Shown: one piece after another, positions 44,354 through 53,830 of the stretch
How positions within the stretch are numbered: position 1 is the first letter of the stretch
Layout of the letters: every line of letters begins with the position of its first letter
NCBI GenBank assembly: GCA_020631815.1
Contig: JACKGW010000016.1
Location: 1 to 54,666 of the forward strand
Length of the DNA stretch: 54,666 nt
Reading direction: 5' to 3'
DNA from: Planctomycetota bacterium
Lineage (GTDB): Bacteria; Planctomycetota; PLA2; JAEUHO01
Translations under genes and position numbers: made by a program
The notes under the pieces: generated by a model
What the model was told of the DNA's origin: nothing
The model's input: only the letters and a program-made list of their open reading frames with translations
Databases searched by the model: none

Positions 44354-47300
44354 TCAGCGCAGGCCTTCGCTCCGCGCGCCGTGTTGCCGGCGGTAGCGGC
44401 GAGCCTTCGCTTCGCCCGTCATCTCGATGAGACCGCGATCGGCCAAGGCGTTCAGCTCGCGATTCACCGTCCGATGGGCGAGGCCCATGCGGTCGGCGAG
44501 CTCGGCAGCCGACCACCATCCCGTACGCATGGTGGTCAAGAGCGCCTGGGCCCGGGGGGCGAGGTGGGTCGGGCGAACGGCGCGCCGGCGGGCTTCGCGC
44601 CTGCCGTCGATGGCCTGGCGGATCGTGGCGGCGGGGATCTCCGTGTCGTCACACAGCAGCGCTGCCGCGCGCAGGATGTTCTCGAGCTCGCGCACGTTGC
44701 CGGGCCAGTCGTAGGCAACAAGGGCGGCCAACGCCTCGGGGTGCAGGGCGCGCTCGGGCGCATGACGCGCCAGAAGGTGACTCGCGAGCAGGGGAACGTC
44801 CTCGAGTCGCTCGCGGAGGGGCGGTAAGCGCAAGGTGACGGCGGCCAGGCGGTGGTAGAGGTCCTCGCGGAAGCGCCCGTCGCGACGGGCCGCTTCCAGA
44901 TCCCGGTTGGTCGCAGCCACCACGCGAACGCTCACGTCGCGGCTGGCCACACTACCCACGGGCCGCACCACGCCGTCCTGCAGCACGCGCAGCAGGGCCA
45001 CCTGCAGCTCCGGCGATGCCTCGCCGAGCTCGTCCAGGAAGAGCGTGCCGCGATGGGCACGCTCGAAAAGGCCCTTGTGATTGCGGACGGCTCCGCTGAA
45101 GGCTCCGCGAACGTGGCCGAACAGCTCGGAGAGCAACGTGTCGCCCCGCAGCGTCGCGCAGGACGCGGCCACGAACGGGCGCTGGGCACGGCCGCTCGTG
45201 AGATGGATGGCGCGCGCCACGACCTCCTTGCCCGTCCCGGTCTCGCCCAGCAAGAGGACGGGCACGTCGCCGCGTGCGACGCGCCATACGTCGCTCATCA
45301 CCTGTCGCCAGGGGGCACTGTTGCCGACGATGCCCTGCACGGGGCGCAACGCGGGACGCGACTCGATCGCGCCAGCGCTGGCGGGAAGGGACTCGCGAGG
45401 GGCCACACCGTCGGGCTCGGCAAGACGCTCGCGGAGGAAGCCGAGAACCACCCGCACGGCTTCCACTTCTTCGGCCCGGAAGGCGCGACCGCGCGCCAGG
45501 CAAGCCGTTCCATCCCCCAGCGGGAACGAAAGCACGCCGCCAGGTCGGCGCTGCTCAGGCCGCCAGAACTCCGGACGAGGCCGAACGCGCCGAGCGGTGA
45601 TCTCGCGTTCGCGCACGAGACAGCGAATCGTCCACGTGCCAAGCGTGTGATGACGCTGGTGCTCGAGGGCCCGGTAGCCACCGCCTTCGTAGTGAAGCAG
45701 GACGCGTGCGCCGACCATGCGCGCCAGCTCGCGTACGACACGATCATGTAGGCCGCGAGCGTCCGTTCCGCGTCCCACCGCCACCAGCGCGTCCAAGGCG
45801 GCAATCGTCGTTCGCACGCGCGACCGCCGACGCCGCGGCGGAAGCTGCCGAACCGCCGCCATGAGCGCCCGAACAGGAGTCCTCCCGCCTCTCAGCGGCG
45901 GCGAGAACGAACGCAGCACCGCGCGGCAGTGCTCTTCGTACAGCTGCAGCAGTCGCGGTCGCGGCCCTTTCGGCCGATGGGTCCGTTCCAGCTTGCGCAG
46001 CGCCTCATATCCACGCCGCGCACGCACGGCGATCTTCGCGGCCCACGCAACCCGTCCCGCGCGCAGCGCCGCGATCGACGCGCACTTTGCCACCACCACG
46101 CGTCGCGCCCAGGCCGTCTCCTCCGGCAGCCTCCGCACCAAGAACCGCGTCATCCGCAGCCCGATCTCCTCGCCCAGCATCACCCTCGCGCACAACCGAT
46201 CGGTTGCGGCGCCGGCGGACACGCCTAGACCCTCGGTGGCCAGCGACCGTGCCATTCGAGAGCTGCGAACGGCTGCCAGCAGGCCGACGAAGGTACTCAA
46301 GCCGTCTAGGAAGGCGCTTTCGTCCCGCGGATCCGTCCTAGCGAGGGCGCCGAGGCTGTACTCACTTAGGGCAACTCGCGCCTTCGCCCCCGCCAGGGCG
46401 TGCAACTGTTCGGCCCGACCGAGAGCGTTGCTCTGGCAGGCGCTGATGACCGCCGAACAGGCTTCGTCGAATTGTGGGGCAACGTAGCTGCCGCTTGCGC
46501 CTCCCTGGCAAACGGCCCGGACCAGATGGGCCTCGGGTCTGTATGGCGGGGCTGCGCGCCTCCACGCATCTACAAGGACGCGACCATCCCGTCGCGCAAG
46601 ACGCCCGCTTGACGTAGCGAAGAACGTGATTGCGCCGGTCACTAGCCACTCTGACAACTGTCCGTTTGCTAGCAGTACAGGTCTTGCGATCCGCGTCGCA
46701 GCGCCGATCCCACTGGTGCTCGTGTACTGCTCCACGAGCTTGCGTCGCAGACTCCGCAAGCTGGCAGCCCTGACAGACAATCCTGCTCTTCTTGCCCGCT
46801 TCTCCGCCCGTCCGAGCGAGCGCAGGCGTGCACCGTCGGGCAGGTGAGAGGGGAGACGGCGCCGTAGAACCGCTTCAGTCGCTAGCGCCCGCAGCAGGGC
46901 CCCGGGTGGCGAGAACGGCGTCGTGGCCGCTAGGGCTGTGAGCAGGCGGTTCGGAAGGGGGTCGCTGGGCCTCCTGGATCTCGCCAGCTCGCTGGCGACT
47001 GACTCCACTATGGCTCTGACGTTCATCGCCGCTTGCACGCGAGAACGGACGTACCTGGAGACGAGATCCGCCCTCGCCTTCGACGCGGCCTCATCCGTAC
47101 TTGGAAGACTCAGAGCGGATTGAATCGCCGCGATCGACGGTGCGATGTGGGGAGGGCCTTCCCGCCCTGGTGTAGGCGGTCGCCAGAAACTGGGACGCCG
47201 TGGAGAAGCTCCGCTGTGCAACGCCTTGAGGACACGCCGCGTCTGGGGGGTCCAACTGCAGAGCGCCGCGAGCGCGAGGACCAGTGCGAGTTGCTCGCCC

Positions 47301-47596
47301 TCAAGGGGGTCGAACTGCACTCCGATGACGGACGGAAGTGGGAGGCACCGCCGGCGGCGCCGACAGAGTTCCAGCAGCAGAGACCTCAGCGCAGGCGACG
47401 AATCCCGTCCCTTGACGACCACGCGAGCCGCAGAGGCGGCCTCGCGGGCGTGGGCCCTGCCGCTGCCTGGGCAATGGCCAGGTAGCGAGCCTCGAGCGGG
47501 GAGCGTCCGCGGTCTAATCACTAACAAGGGCAAGACGCAGGCTTGCCGCAAGCTGTGTGAAGCCAGAAGTCCGGCGCTTGTGGCTCGCAGGTCCAT
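44354..47596 (-). CDS. Sigma-54-type AAA+ activator with very large N-terminal region and winged-helix C-terminus
   Basis: 1080 residues from ATG 47596. Residues of about 1-590 are helical, Arg/Ala/Leu-rich (TPR-like at best). A GAF-like region lies near 600-750. The AAA+ domain follows: Walker A GETGTGKE near 784, the sigma-54 loop GAFSGA near 830 (usually GAFTGA), Walker B GTLFLDELGE, sensor I VRVVAATNRDL, and YDWPGNVRELENILR. The C-terminus is a winged helix (WWSAAELADRMGLAHRTVNRELNALADRGLI), not the usual Fis helix. Start is uncertain: GTG 47422 is an alternative. Base composition drops in the N-terminal third (60-bp sample at 46621: 53% GC). It probably regulates the divergent small gene or the giant kinase. 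Confidence 0.75.
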   Translation of the reverse strand: MDLRATSAGLLASHSLRQACVLPLLVIRPRTLPARGSLPGHCPGSGRAHAREAASAARVVVKGRDSSPALRSLLLELCRRRRRCLPLPSVIGVQFDPLEGEQLALVLALAALCSWTPQTRRVLKALHSGASPRRPSFWRPPTPGREGPPHIAPSIAAIQSALSLPSTDEAASKARADLVSRYVRSRVQAAMNVRAIVESVASELARSRRPSDPLPNRLLTALAATTPFSPPGALLRALATEAVLRRRLPSHLPDGARLRSLGRAEKRARRAGLSVRAASLRSLRRKLVEQYTSTSGIGAATRIARPVLLANGQLSEWLVTGAITFFATSSGRLARRDGRVLVDAWRRAAPPYRPEAHLVRAVCQGGASGSYVAPQFDEACSAVISACQSNALGRAEQLHALAGAKARVALSEYSLGALARTDPRDESAFLDGLSTFVGLLAAVRSSRMARSLATEGLGVSAGAATDRLCARVMLGEEIGLRMTRFLVRRLPEETAWARRVVVAKCASIAALRAGRVAWAAKIAVRARRGYEALRKLERTHRPKGPRPRLLQLYEEHCRAVLRSFSPPLRGGRTPVRALMAAVRQLPPRRRRSRVRTTIAALDALVAVGRGTDARGLHDRVVRELARMVGARVLLHYEGGGYRALEHQRHHTLGTWTIRCLVREREITARRVRPRPEFWRPEQRRPGGVLSFPLGDGTACLARGRAFRAEEVEAVRVVLGFLRERLAEPDGVAPRESLPASAGAIESRPALRPVQGIVGNSAPWRQVMSDVWRVARGDVPVLLLGETGTGKEVVARAIHLTSGRAQRPFVAASCATLRGDTLLSELFGHVRGAFSGAVRNHKGLFERAHRGTLFLDELGEASPELQVALLRVLQDGVVRPVGSVASRDVSVRVVAATNRDLEAARRDGRFREDLYHRLAAVTLRLPPLRERLEDVPLLASHLLARHAPERALHPEALAALVAYDWPGNVRELENILRAAALLCDDTEIPAATIRQAIDGRREARRRAVRPTHLAPRAQALLTTMRTGWWSAAELADRMGLAHRTVNRELNALADRGLIEMTGEAKARRYRRQHGARSEGLR

Positions 47597-47784
47597 CGCA
47601 TTGTTAGCGTAGATCGCGTAGACCGGAACAATCAATACTGTCATTGTTAGGTGTGCCCGCGGGCTCCGTCCACTTTTCTCAACGGACAGACTTGCGATTC
47701 TTGGGCACATGTCTAATCATTTGGACGCACTGCGCGGGGCCCACGAGGACAACTCGGGGGGCGCTCCGCGCTCGGGAGTCCGCC
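47597..47784. promoter_or_regulatory. Divergent control region with short direct repeats
   Basis: 188 bp. CATTGTTAG occurs at 47599-47607 and 47642-47650, and its inverted form CTAACAA at 47522. GTCTAATCA occurs at 47513-47521 and 47711-47719. A sigma-70-like pair TTGCGA (47692-47697), 16 bp, TAATCA (47714-47719) could drive the small gene; the second GTCTAATCA overlaps that -10. No GG-N10-GC sigma-54 site with exact spacing was found. Confidence 0.45.
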
Positions 47785-48114
47785 ATGAAGTACGTCCTCC
47801 TCCTCGCCGTGGGTCTTGCCGCGCTTGGCTTGGTCGCCAGCCCGGCCGACTCGAAGGTCATTTCCAACGGCGTGGGCGCCGCCTACTCGGACATGGGTCC
47901 GATCGGTGTCTTGGACATCGTGGCCGACCCGGGCCAGCCGTTCTTCGCTTGGAACGTCAACGGCACCGTCGTTGCGACGGGCGTGCTCGAGACTGGGCAG
48001 ACCTCGGCGTGCGTCTTGGTCGAGCCCGGCACGAACGGCTGCCCGCTCAACCTGCTGGTTGGTGGCGAGATGCTTGTCGTCAGCTCCGACGACAACGGCT
48101 GGGTGTTCGAGTAG
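47785..48114 (+). CDS. Small secreted protein of unknown function
   Basis: 109 residues. A clear signal peptide (KYVLLLAVGLAALGLVASPA) with a likely cut after residue 20-23 is followed by a mature part of about 87 residues that is beta-rich and acidic, with one Cys pair (SACVLVEPGTNGCPLN) that could form a disulfide. It ends in VSSDDNGWVFE. No family is recognised. GGGAG lies 8 bp before ATG. It stands between a sigma-54-type activator (divergent) and a giant hybrid kinase (convergent), so it may be a signal or target of that pair; this is inference. Confidence 0.72.
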   Translation: MKYVLLLAVGLAALGLVASPADSKVISNGVGAAYSDMGPIGVLDIVADPGQPFFAWNVNGTVVATGVLETGQTSACVLVEPGTNGCPLNLLVGGEMLVVSSDDNGWVFE

Positions 48115-48143
48115 TCACAACTCGCGCGCTCGCGCTGACACTG

Positions 48144-48193
48144 AGGCCGCATAGCGCCCACCCGGGGTGCTCTGCGGCCTTCTTACGTTTTGG
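48144..48193 (+). terminator. Intrinsic terminator after the small secreted protein gene
   Basis: AGGCCGCA (48144-48151) and TGCGGCCT (48173-48180) form a perfect 8-bp stem, followed by TCTTACGTTTT. It is the most canonical rho-independent terminator of the window. Confidence 0.75.
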
Positions 48194-48200
48194 ACAGGAG

Positions 48201-51200
48201 CTAGCCGGCGCGGCGTCGGATGCAGTCTTCGATGACTCCGTCGATCGTCTGGAGCGGGAACGGCTTCGCCAGTAGTGCGCGCGCCCCAGCATTTCGGACG
48301 CCAGCATCCTCCAAGTACGACGCGCGTCCGGTCATCAGCACGATATCCAGTCCTGGGTGGATCGATAGGGCCTGCTTGCAGAGTTCGATTCCGCTCATCC
48401 CCGCCATGGAGATGTCGGTGATGAGTAGGTCGGGCGGATCACCAGACATGAGGAGTTCGACCACCTGAGGGGCCGCGCTAGATGCCGAGACATCGTGTCC
48501 GACCTGCTCCAGGTACCGGCGGAGTGGCTCTCGCACGTTCTCGTCGTCGTCGACGACGATGATGCGCAACGAGCGACTGAGTTCGGGTGCCGGCAATTCG
48601 GGCCGCTCGGTAGGTGTGTGTGCAACCGCCGAGAAGTGCGGCAGTACGACCCGCATCACGGTTCCCGAAGAGTTCGTACGCAGCACGCTCAGAGCTCCCG
48701 AGTGGCGCTCCATGATCTGCGCGGACAGGGGCAGGCCCAGGCCCGACCCCCGGTCTCCCTTGGTTGTGTAGAACGGATCGAAAATGCGCGGCAGCACCTC
48801 AGGTGGGATGCCAGGTCCTGAATCCTCGACTTCAATGGAGATGTGTGGCCACTCCAGGTGCGCGCGAATCTCAATGCGCCCCTCATCGCCACAAGCATCG
48901 AGAGCGTTCTTGAGCAAGTTCGTAACGACTTCTCGCAGCTCCGTCGCCGAGCCCAGAGACTCGAGGCCGTCCTGTGTGAACACGCGCACATTCACGTGCC
49001 GAGCGCGCGCTGGACCGGTCCAGAGCGGCCGCAGGAACTCCACCGCCTCATCAACGATGCTCGTCACGTTGACGCGCACGAAGCCGCGCTCACGCTGGCG
49101 CCGGGTAAATGTCTGGAGGCGCTGGACAATCTCCGCAGCATCCAGGGCGGCCCGTTCGACCAGTAGGAGTTCCCGCTGTACGTGCGAGTCCAACTTCCGC
49201 TCAAGGCGCAGCAACTGCATGCGGGAGAGGATGCCCGTGAGCAGATTGTTGAACTCGTGCGCAACTCCGCTACTCAGCTCACCCAGAGTCCGAAGTCGCT
49301 CGCCACGAATCAGGCGGTCCTGCGCGCTGCGCAACTCGGCCATGCTCTGCTTTAGTTCAAACATGAGGAGGCGAGCCTCGAGGCGGCCGGCCACCTGCTC
49401 CGCAAAGAGACTCAGGATCTCCAGGTCCACTTGGTCGAACGAAGCCGCGGCCGATGCCACGTCCGCGTAGACAACTCCGTAGAACTTCTCATGCCGCAGC
49501 ATGGGAGCGCAGATGATCGAGCGAAGAGCTAGCTTCGTGATGCTAGGACGCTGCATCAGCTCTTCGTCGCCAAACACGTCGTGCAGAATCAACGGTCGCC
49601 GGAGCTCGATCGCGCGCTTCACGACCGTTTCGGAGACCGTTGGGTCCAGGCCCCGTGCTCTTGCGGCATCGCTCATTGCCGTCGTGACAACCTGGGAGCC
49701 ATCGGGGAGCCGGCGGACAACGAGAGCTCGCTCGCAGCCGGTCATCTCGACGGTCAACTGAGATACCTTGCGCGTCAGTTCATCGATGTCGCCGGTGGCG
49801 TCCAACTCCGATGTGGCTTGAAGCACGTGGCGCAAGGCTCGTGTGAGGCGCCCGTCGCTTGAGCTTGCGGTGCCTACGCTGCTGATGAGTCTGTGCGCGT
49901 AGGCCTGGAGGGCGCCCAGAGAGTAGGCCGCTGGCGAGGCCTCAGCGTTTCCGGCGAGACTGGCTCGCGCGACATGGAACTCTCGCGGCAGCCGCCAAGC
50001 TTGACTGCGCACGTCTGGCCGTCCCAGAACCTCCGCGAGTCCGCCAACCGCATCGCTGAAGGCGCGGATCCTCTCGCTCTTTGCGACGTTCTGCATTGCC
50101 GCATGCAGGGCCGTCGCTCGGAGGTGAATCAGCTGCTCACCGCTATGGCGCGAGTAGCGAACGACCATATCCAGTGCGCTATGCCAGCGTGCGGCATCCT
50201 TCTGCCGGGACTGCGACGCCAGCCGAAGCACCATCTCGAAGGCGATTCGACGAAGCGGGCCCGAGGCACCGGGGTGCATTTCCGGACCGGGCAACATTGC
50301 CCCGAGGAGTCGTGTGAGCTGCTCCGGCGCCACCTGCCCCTTGCGGATACGCCGCGCCACCAAGTAGAGACGGTAGGCGGCCCGGTCTCGACTGGCTCCC
50401 CGCATCGGTCGGGGGCTGTGTGCGCCCGCTGCTCCGGGGCTCGCGCGCAGTTCGGCCAGCAGTGCCATCAGAGGCGACAGCGCAGTGGTGCGCGGCACCA
50501 CAGGATCAGGGCTTGGCGCGGTCCGTTGGTCGCCTCGCGTCCGAGAGCGCCCGAGGTGTAGAAGCACTTGGCGTACGGTGGCCTGGCGATGTCGCCTGTG
50601 CTCACCAGGCCCTGGTCCCTTGCGCCCGAGGCTTCCAATCTGCCGTAGCAGTTCGCATGCACGCTGGTATCGCCCACGCGCGGCGCATAGGGGTGCGAGC
50701 AGATGTGCCGTGAAGGCAGTTCTGTAAATGCTGCGGCTGGCTTCGGCAGCTGCCATTGCACGCTCGAACGTCTGATCTGCCAACCCGCAGCTCAGCTGTT
50801 GATCGTAGACCTCCCCCAGCATTGACAGCATGGCAGAGACCATTTCGGCGTTCCCATGGCGAAGCGCCGTGGAGCTGGCTCGCTGCAGGAGTGCGCTACA
50901 TGCCGTTCCTTCCCCCCCGATGAACAGCACCCGTGCGAGGTTGTACGAGGTGGCGAGGATGCCCTTGACGTTGGAGGAGGCGACGCGCAGGTCCAGAGCC
51001 ATGGAGAGCGTTTCAACGGCGCGGTCACTTTGGCCGCTCTCTTGCAGCGCAGCTCCGAGGTTGTTCATGATGCGCGCTCTGAGGTCCTCATGGGACGTGG
51101 GAGCGTCGCGGAGCGCATGCTCCAGCAGCCTTGAGGCCCAGACCGGATGTCCATACATCAGGAGGCACTGAGCGTGCAAGCTGCGAAGCTCGGCGAGGCT

Positions 51201-53666
51201 CTCTGCGGGAAGGGAGCGTCCGGTTCGCGCGGCAAGGCGCCCTGCGCGGCACGCCTCTCGCAACCCGGCCTTGTCGCGGCGGGCGACGGCCAGGGCACCC
51301 CTTACGAGATGAACATCGACCAGGAGGGCGTCGCCTGCACTCGGGCAGGGCGCGTTGGCGAGTACCTGCCCAGCAAGTTGCAGCTGCCCCGTCCGAATCA
51401 GGACCTCGCACAGTCGCGCAGCGCCGGACGAGCCGAGATGCAACTGGCTCGCCTGTACTGCAAGCACGCGTGCGAGCTGTGCCGAGGGTCGATCACTCGA
51501 AAGGAGTTGTACGGCAGCGAGGCCCACGTCGGCTTCAACGAGAAGCTCTGGCGACCTAGCGAAGAGGCGGGACACCTGCCACCGCAGTTCGTAGCGCTCG
51601 GCTGCCTCAAGAGTGGCCATCGCACTGATGGCCGTCTGCACGGCTGCAGCCACATCGCCAAGGCGCACAAGCGTGCCGATTCGCTGCGGCGCCGAGAGTC
51701 CGAATTCATCGCTGCGAGCTAGGTGGATGGCCGTGTCACGCACGCCGTCGGTCTGCGTAGAGTCGAGGCGCGTGGCGATCTCCGCCTGCACCCGCTCATT
51801 GCGGAGGCGGACGTAGGTGCGGCCGGCGTGCTCGTGCTGGCGGGTGAGGTGGTGGAAGGCGCCGGTGGAGGCCGGGCCACCGGGCGGGTAGAGGCCGGGC
51901 GTGTCGATGGGGAGGCCGGAGGGGAAGAGCGCGAGGAGGCCGGCGCGCCGGAGGTCCTCCGGGCCGAGCTGGTCGATCAAGCGCATCTCGGCGGGTGAGG
52001 CCTCGTGGCGCTCGCGATACTCGGCGAGATGGGTCAGGTCCCAGGCCCAGGCGTCGGCCTCGTGCTTCACGTCTCCGCGCGCACAACCCTGCGACAGGAG
52101 GTTGGACAGTCGACCCGGCAAGCCCTCGGTGAACGAGGCAAGGTGCGTGCTGTCGGTGTCGTCGAGGTCCAGGCCGGGCATGCGGTCGGCGACGAAGGCG
52201 CGCACGGCTTCCGCGTCGAAGAGCTCCGGAGTGATCGCCTCGAGCGTCTTGGTACGACGGTCCGGAAGCGTGAAGTCCTCGGTCTCTGCCTCGCCCACGT
52301 CCAGGACGAGGCCGATGCGCGCCGTCGTGCTCGACTGCGACATCCAGCGCGCCTGGAGATAGCGCGTCAGGGCTTGGAGACCGGTCTTGGCGTCCTCGGT
52401 GAAGTCCTCGAAGGACTGCACGAGAAGCAGCACGCTGCGGGGCTCGGTAGCCGCCTCGATGAGCGAGACGATCTGCTCGACGGCCGCGTCGACGCTCTCG
52501 GGCCGCGCGCCGTTCGTGGCGCTGTCCATGTGCAGGTGAGCGCGGAGGCCCAGGGCAAGGTCGCGGAACGGGCGGATGGCCGCGTCACGGTGCGCGTCAC
52601 CCTGCAAGCACACGACCGGCAGCTCGGCGCGGCGAGCGGCATCCAAGGCGTGACCGGCCAGGCGCGTGACGCCGCTGTCGGTCGCCCCGCGCACGAGGAT
52701 GACGGGGATCCGGCGCTCGGCCGGGCCCTCGGGTTCTTGCCCGGGCGCGTGGTCCAGCGTGGCAACGAGCTGCTCGATGACCTCGCAGCCCTTCTCGTTG
52801 CCGATCATGGCCCCGCCGCGCGTGACCTCCGCGGCCTCCGGGGCCGTGAACATCGGCAGTTCGGCAGCCCGAGCGGTCGCCAGGGCTCGGATCAGGGCCA
52901 GACCGTCGTGGGGGCGGTGGTTGGGCTCGCGATCGAGCAGGGTGGCGATCAGCTCCTCGGCCCATGCGGGGGCATCCGGGTGCACCTCGCGCAGGCGCGG
53001 CGCCCGCTCCTTGCGGCGGCGGCCAAGGACCTCCCCTGCCCGGCCTTCGATTGGCTCGCGGCCGCTGGCCAAGCGGAACGCCACGAGGCCCAGGGAGTAG
53101 AGGTCGACGCGGTGGTCGTGCTCGCCCTCCTGGGTCATCTCCGGGGCCATGTAGCGAGGCGTGCCTCGACCAAAGCCGCGGATCGCGCCTACGTGGGCGA
53201 GACCGCCGTCGGTCAGCACGAAGTGGGGGGAGCCGTCCCGCCACTCGAGCATCCAGTTGCCGGGCGTGACGTCGTAGTGGATCAGGCCGCGGCGGTGCAG
53301 CGCTCCGAGCACGCGGGCGCCCTGCTCCAGGAACGCCGCGACGAGCTCCTCGGACTGCGGGCCCTCGAGGTCGGCCAGGCTCGTGCCGTGGACGAAGCGC
53401 GTGACCTCGAACCAGCCGGTGTCGCTCCAGGCGCCTACGTCGAGCACCGTGGCCCAGTTCGGGTGGCGGAACCAGCGGAGCACGTGGTCCGCGCTGGTGT
53501 CGCGGCGACCGCCTACGAGCTCCTCGACGAGCTTGAGCGCCACGACCTCGCCGGCGCGGGCGAGGTCCTCCGCTAGATAGACCTTCCCCTGGCTCCCCTC
53601 GCCTACGCGGCGGAGGAGGCGGTATCGTCCCTGGACGAGTTGGCCTGTACGGTCGTCGCTCGCCAT
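48201..53666 (-). CDS. Giant hybrid: Ser/Thr kinase - STAND-like ATPase - TPR - GAF - histidine kinase - receiver
   Basis: 1821 residues. Kinase domain 12-260: G-loop RVGEGSQGKVYLAED, Lys in VALKLVEE, catalytic loop LIHYDVTPGNWML near 129 (HRD is HYD), and DGG instead of DFG. A STAND-like ATPase near 320-560 has a degenerate P-loop (RGATDSGVTRLAG, no Lys). TPR-type helices run to about 1130. GAF near 1280-1400; HisKA His in GVAHEFNNLLTGI near 1469; HATPase N box EVVTNLLKNALDACG, G1 EDSGPGIPPEV near 1614 and G2 GSGLGLPL; receiver with Asp in LLITDISMAG near 1747. Start ATG 53666. Composition shifts near 51.78 kb (80% GC sample at 51841, 57% at 49501), so the two halves may differ in origin. 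Confidence 0.85.
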   Translation of the reverse strand: MASDDRTGQLVQGRYRLLRRVGEGSQGKVYLAEDLARAGEVVALKLVEELVGGRRDTSADHVLRWFRHPNWATVLDVGAWSDTGWFEVTRFVHGTSLADLEGPQSEELVAAFLEQGARVLGALHRRGLIHYDVTPGNWMLEWRDGSPHFVLTDGGLAHVGAIRGFGRGTPRYMAPEMTQEGEHDHRVDLYSLGLVAFRLASGREPIEGRAGEVLGRRRKERAPRLREVHPDAPAWAEELIATLLDREPNHRPHDGLALIRALATARAAELPMFTAPEAAEVTRGGAMIGNEKGCEVIEQLVATLDHAPGQEPEGPAERRIPVILVRGATDSGVTRLAGHALDAARRAELPVVCLQGDAHRDAAIRPFRDLALGLRAHLHMDSATNGARPESVDAAVEQIVSLIEAATEPRSVLLLVQSFEDFTEDAKTGLQALTRYLQARWMSQSSTTARIGLVLDVGEAETEDFTLPDRRTKTLEAITPELFDAEAVRAFVADRMPGLDLDDTDSTHLASFTEGLPGRLSNLLSQGCARGDVKHEADAWAWDLTHLAEYRERHEASPAEMRLIDQLGPEDLRRAGLLALFPSGLPIDTPGLYPPGGPASTGAFHHLTRQHEHAGRTYVRLRNERVQAEIATRLDSTQTDGVRDTAIHLARSDEFGLSAPQRIGTLVRLGDVAAAVQTAISAMATLEAAERYELRWQVSRLFARSPELLVEADVGLAAVQLLSSDRPSAQLARVLAVQASQLHLGSSGAARLCEVLIRTGQLQLAGQVLANAPCPSAGDALLVDVHLVRGALAVARRDKAGLREACRAGRLAARTGRSLPAESLAELRSLHAQCLLMYGHPVWASRLLEHALRDAPTSHEDLRARIMNNLGAALQESGQSDRAVETLSMALDLRVASSNVKGILATSYNLARVLFIGGEGTACSALLQRASSTALRHGNAEMVSAMLSMLGEVYDQQLSCGLADQTFERAMAAAEASRSIYRTAFTAHLLAPLCAARGRYQRACELLRQIGSLGRKGPGPGEHRRHRQATVRQVLLHLGRSRTRGDQRTAPSPDPVVPRTTALSPLMALLAELRASPGAAGAHSPRPMRGASRDRAAYRLYLVARRIRKGQVAPEQLTRLLGAMLPGPEMHPGASGPLRRIAFEMVLRLASQSRQKDAARWHSALDMVVRYSRHSGEQLIHLRATALHAAMQNVAKSERIRAFSDAVGGLAEVLGRPDVRSQAWRLPREFHVARASLAGNAEASPAAYSLGALQAYAHRLISSVGTASSSDGRLTRALRHVLQATSELDATGDIDELTRKVSQLTVEMTGCERALVVRRLPDGSQVVTTAMSDAARARGLDPTVSETVVKRAIELRRPLILHDVFGDEELMQRPSITKLALRSIICAPMLRHEKFYGVVYADVASAAASFDQVDLEILSLFAEQVAGRLEARLLMFELKQSMAELRSAQDRLIRGERLRTLGELSSGVAHEFNNLLTGILSRMQLLRLERKLDSHVQRELLLVERAALDAAEIVQRLQTFTRRQRERGFVRVNVTSIVDEAVEFLRPLWTGPARARHVNVRVFTQDGLESLGSATELREVVTNLLKNALDACGDEGRIEIRAHLEWPHISIEVEDSGPGIPPEVLPRIFDPFYTTKGDRGSGLGLPLSAQIMERHSGALSVLRTNSSGTVMRVVLPHFSAVAHTPTERPELPAPELSRSLRIIVVDDDENVREPLRRYLEQVGHDVSASSAAPQVVELLMSGDPPDLLITDISMAGMSGIELCKQALSIHPGLDIVLMTGRASYLEDAGVRNAGARALLAKPFPLQTIDGVIEDCIRRRAG

Positions 53667-53830
53667 GAGTGCGGTGCCTGGGTCTCCGGGCACCTATCGG
53701 CAGAGGCGGGACTCCAGCCTTATGGCCGGTGCAACGACCTCGACGATCGTCAACGTCGATCGATCCTCCGAGTAGGCCGTTCTTCGTGCGAACACGGCGC
53801 TACGTGGAGCTCCGGCCAAGCGTCGCGCGC

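Noticed and set aside
47721..47736. Sigma-54 (-24/-12) promoter before the small secreted protein gene
   Set aside because: The GG and GC elements are spaced by 9, not 10, bases; a sigma-70-like pair fits better.
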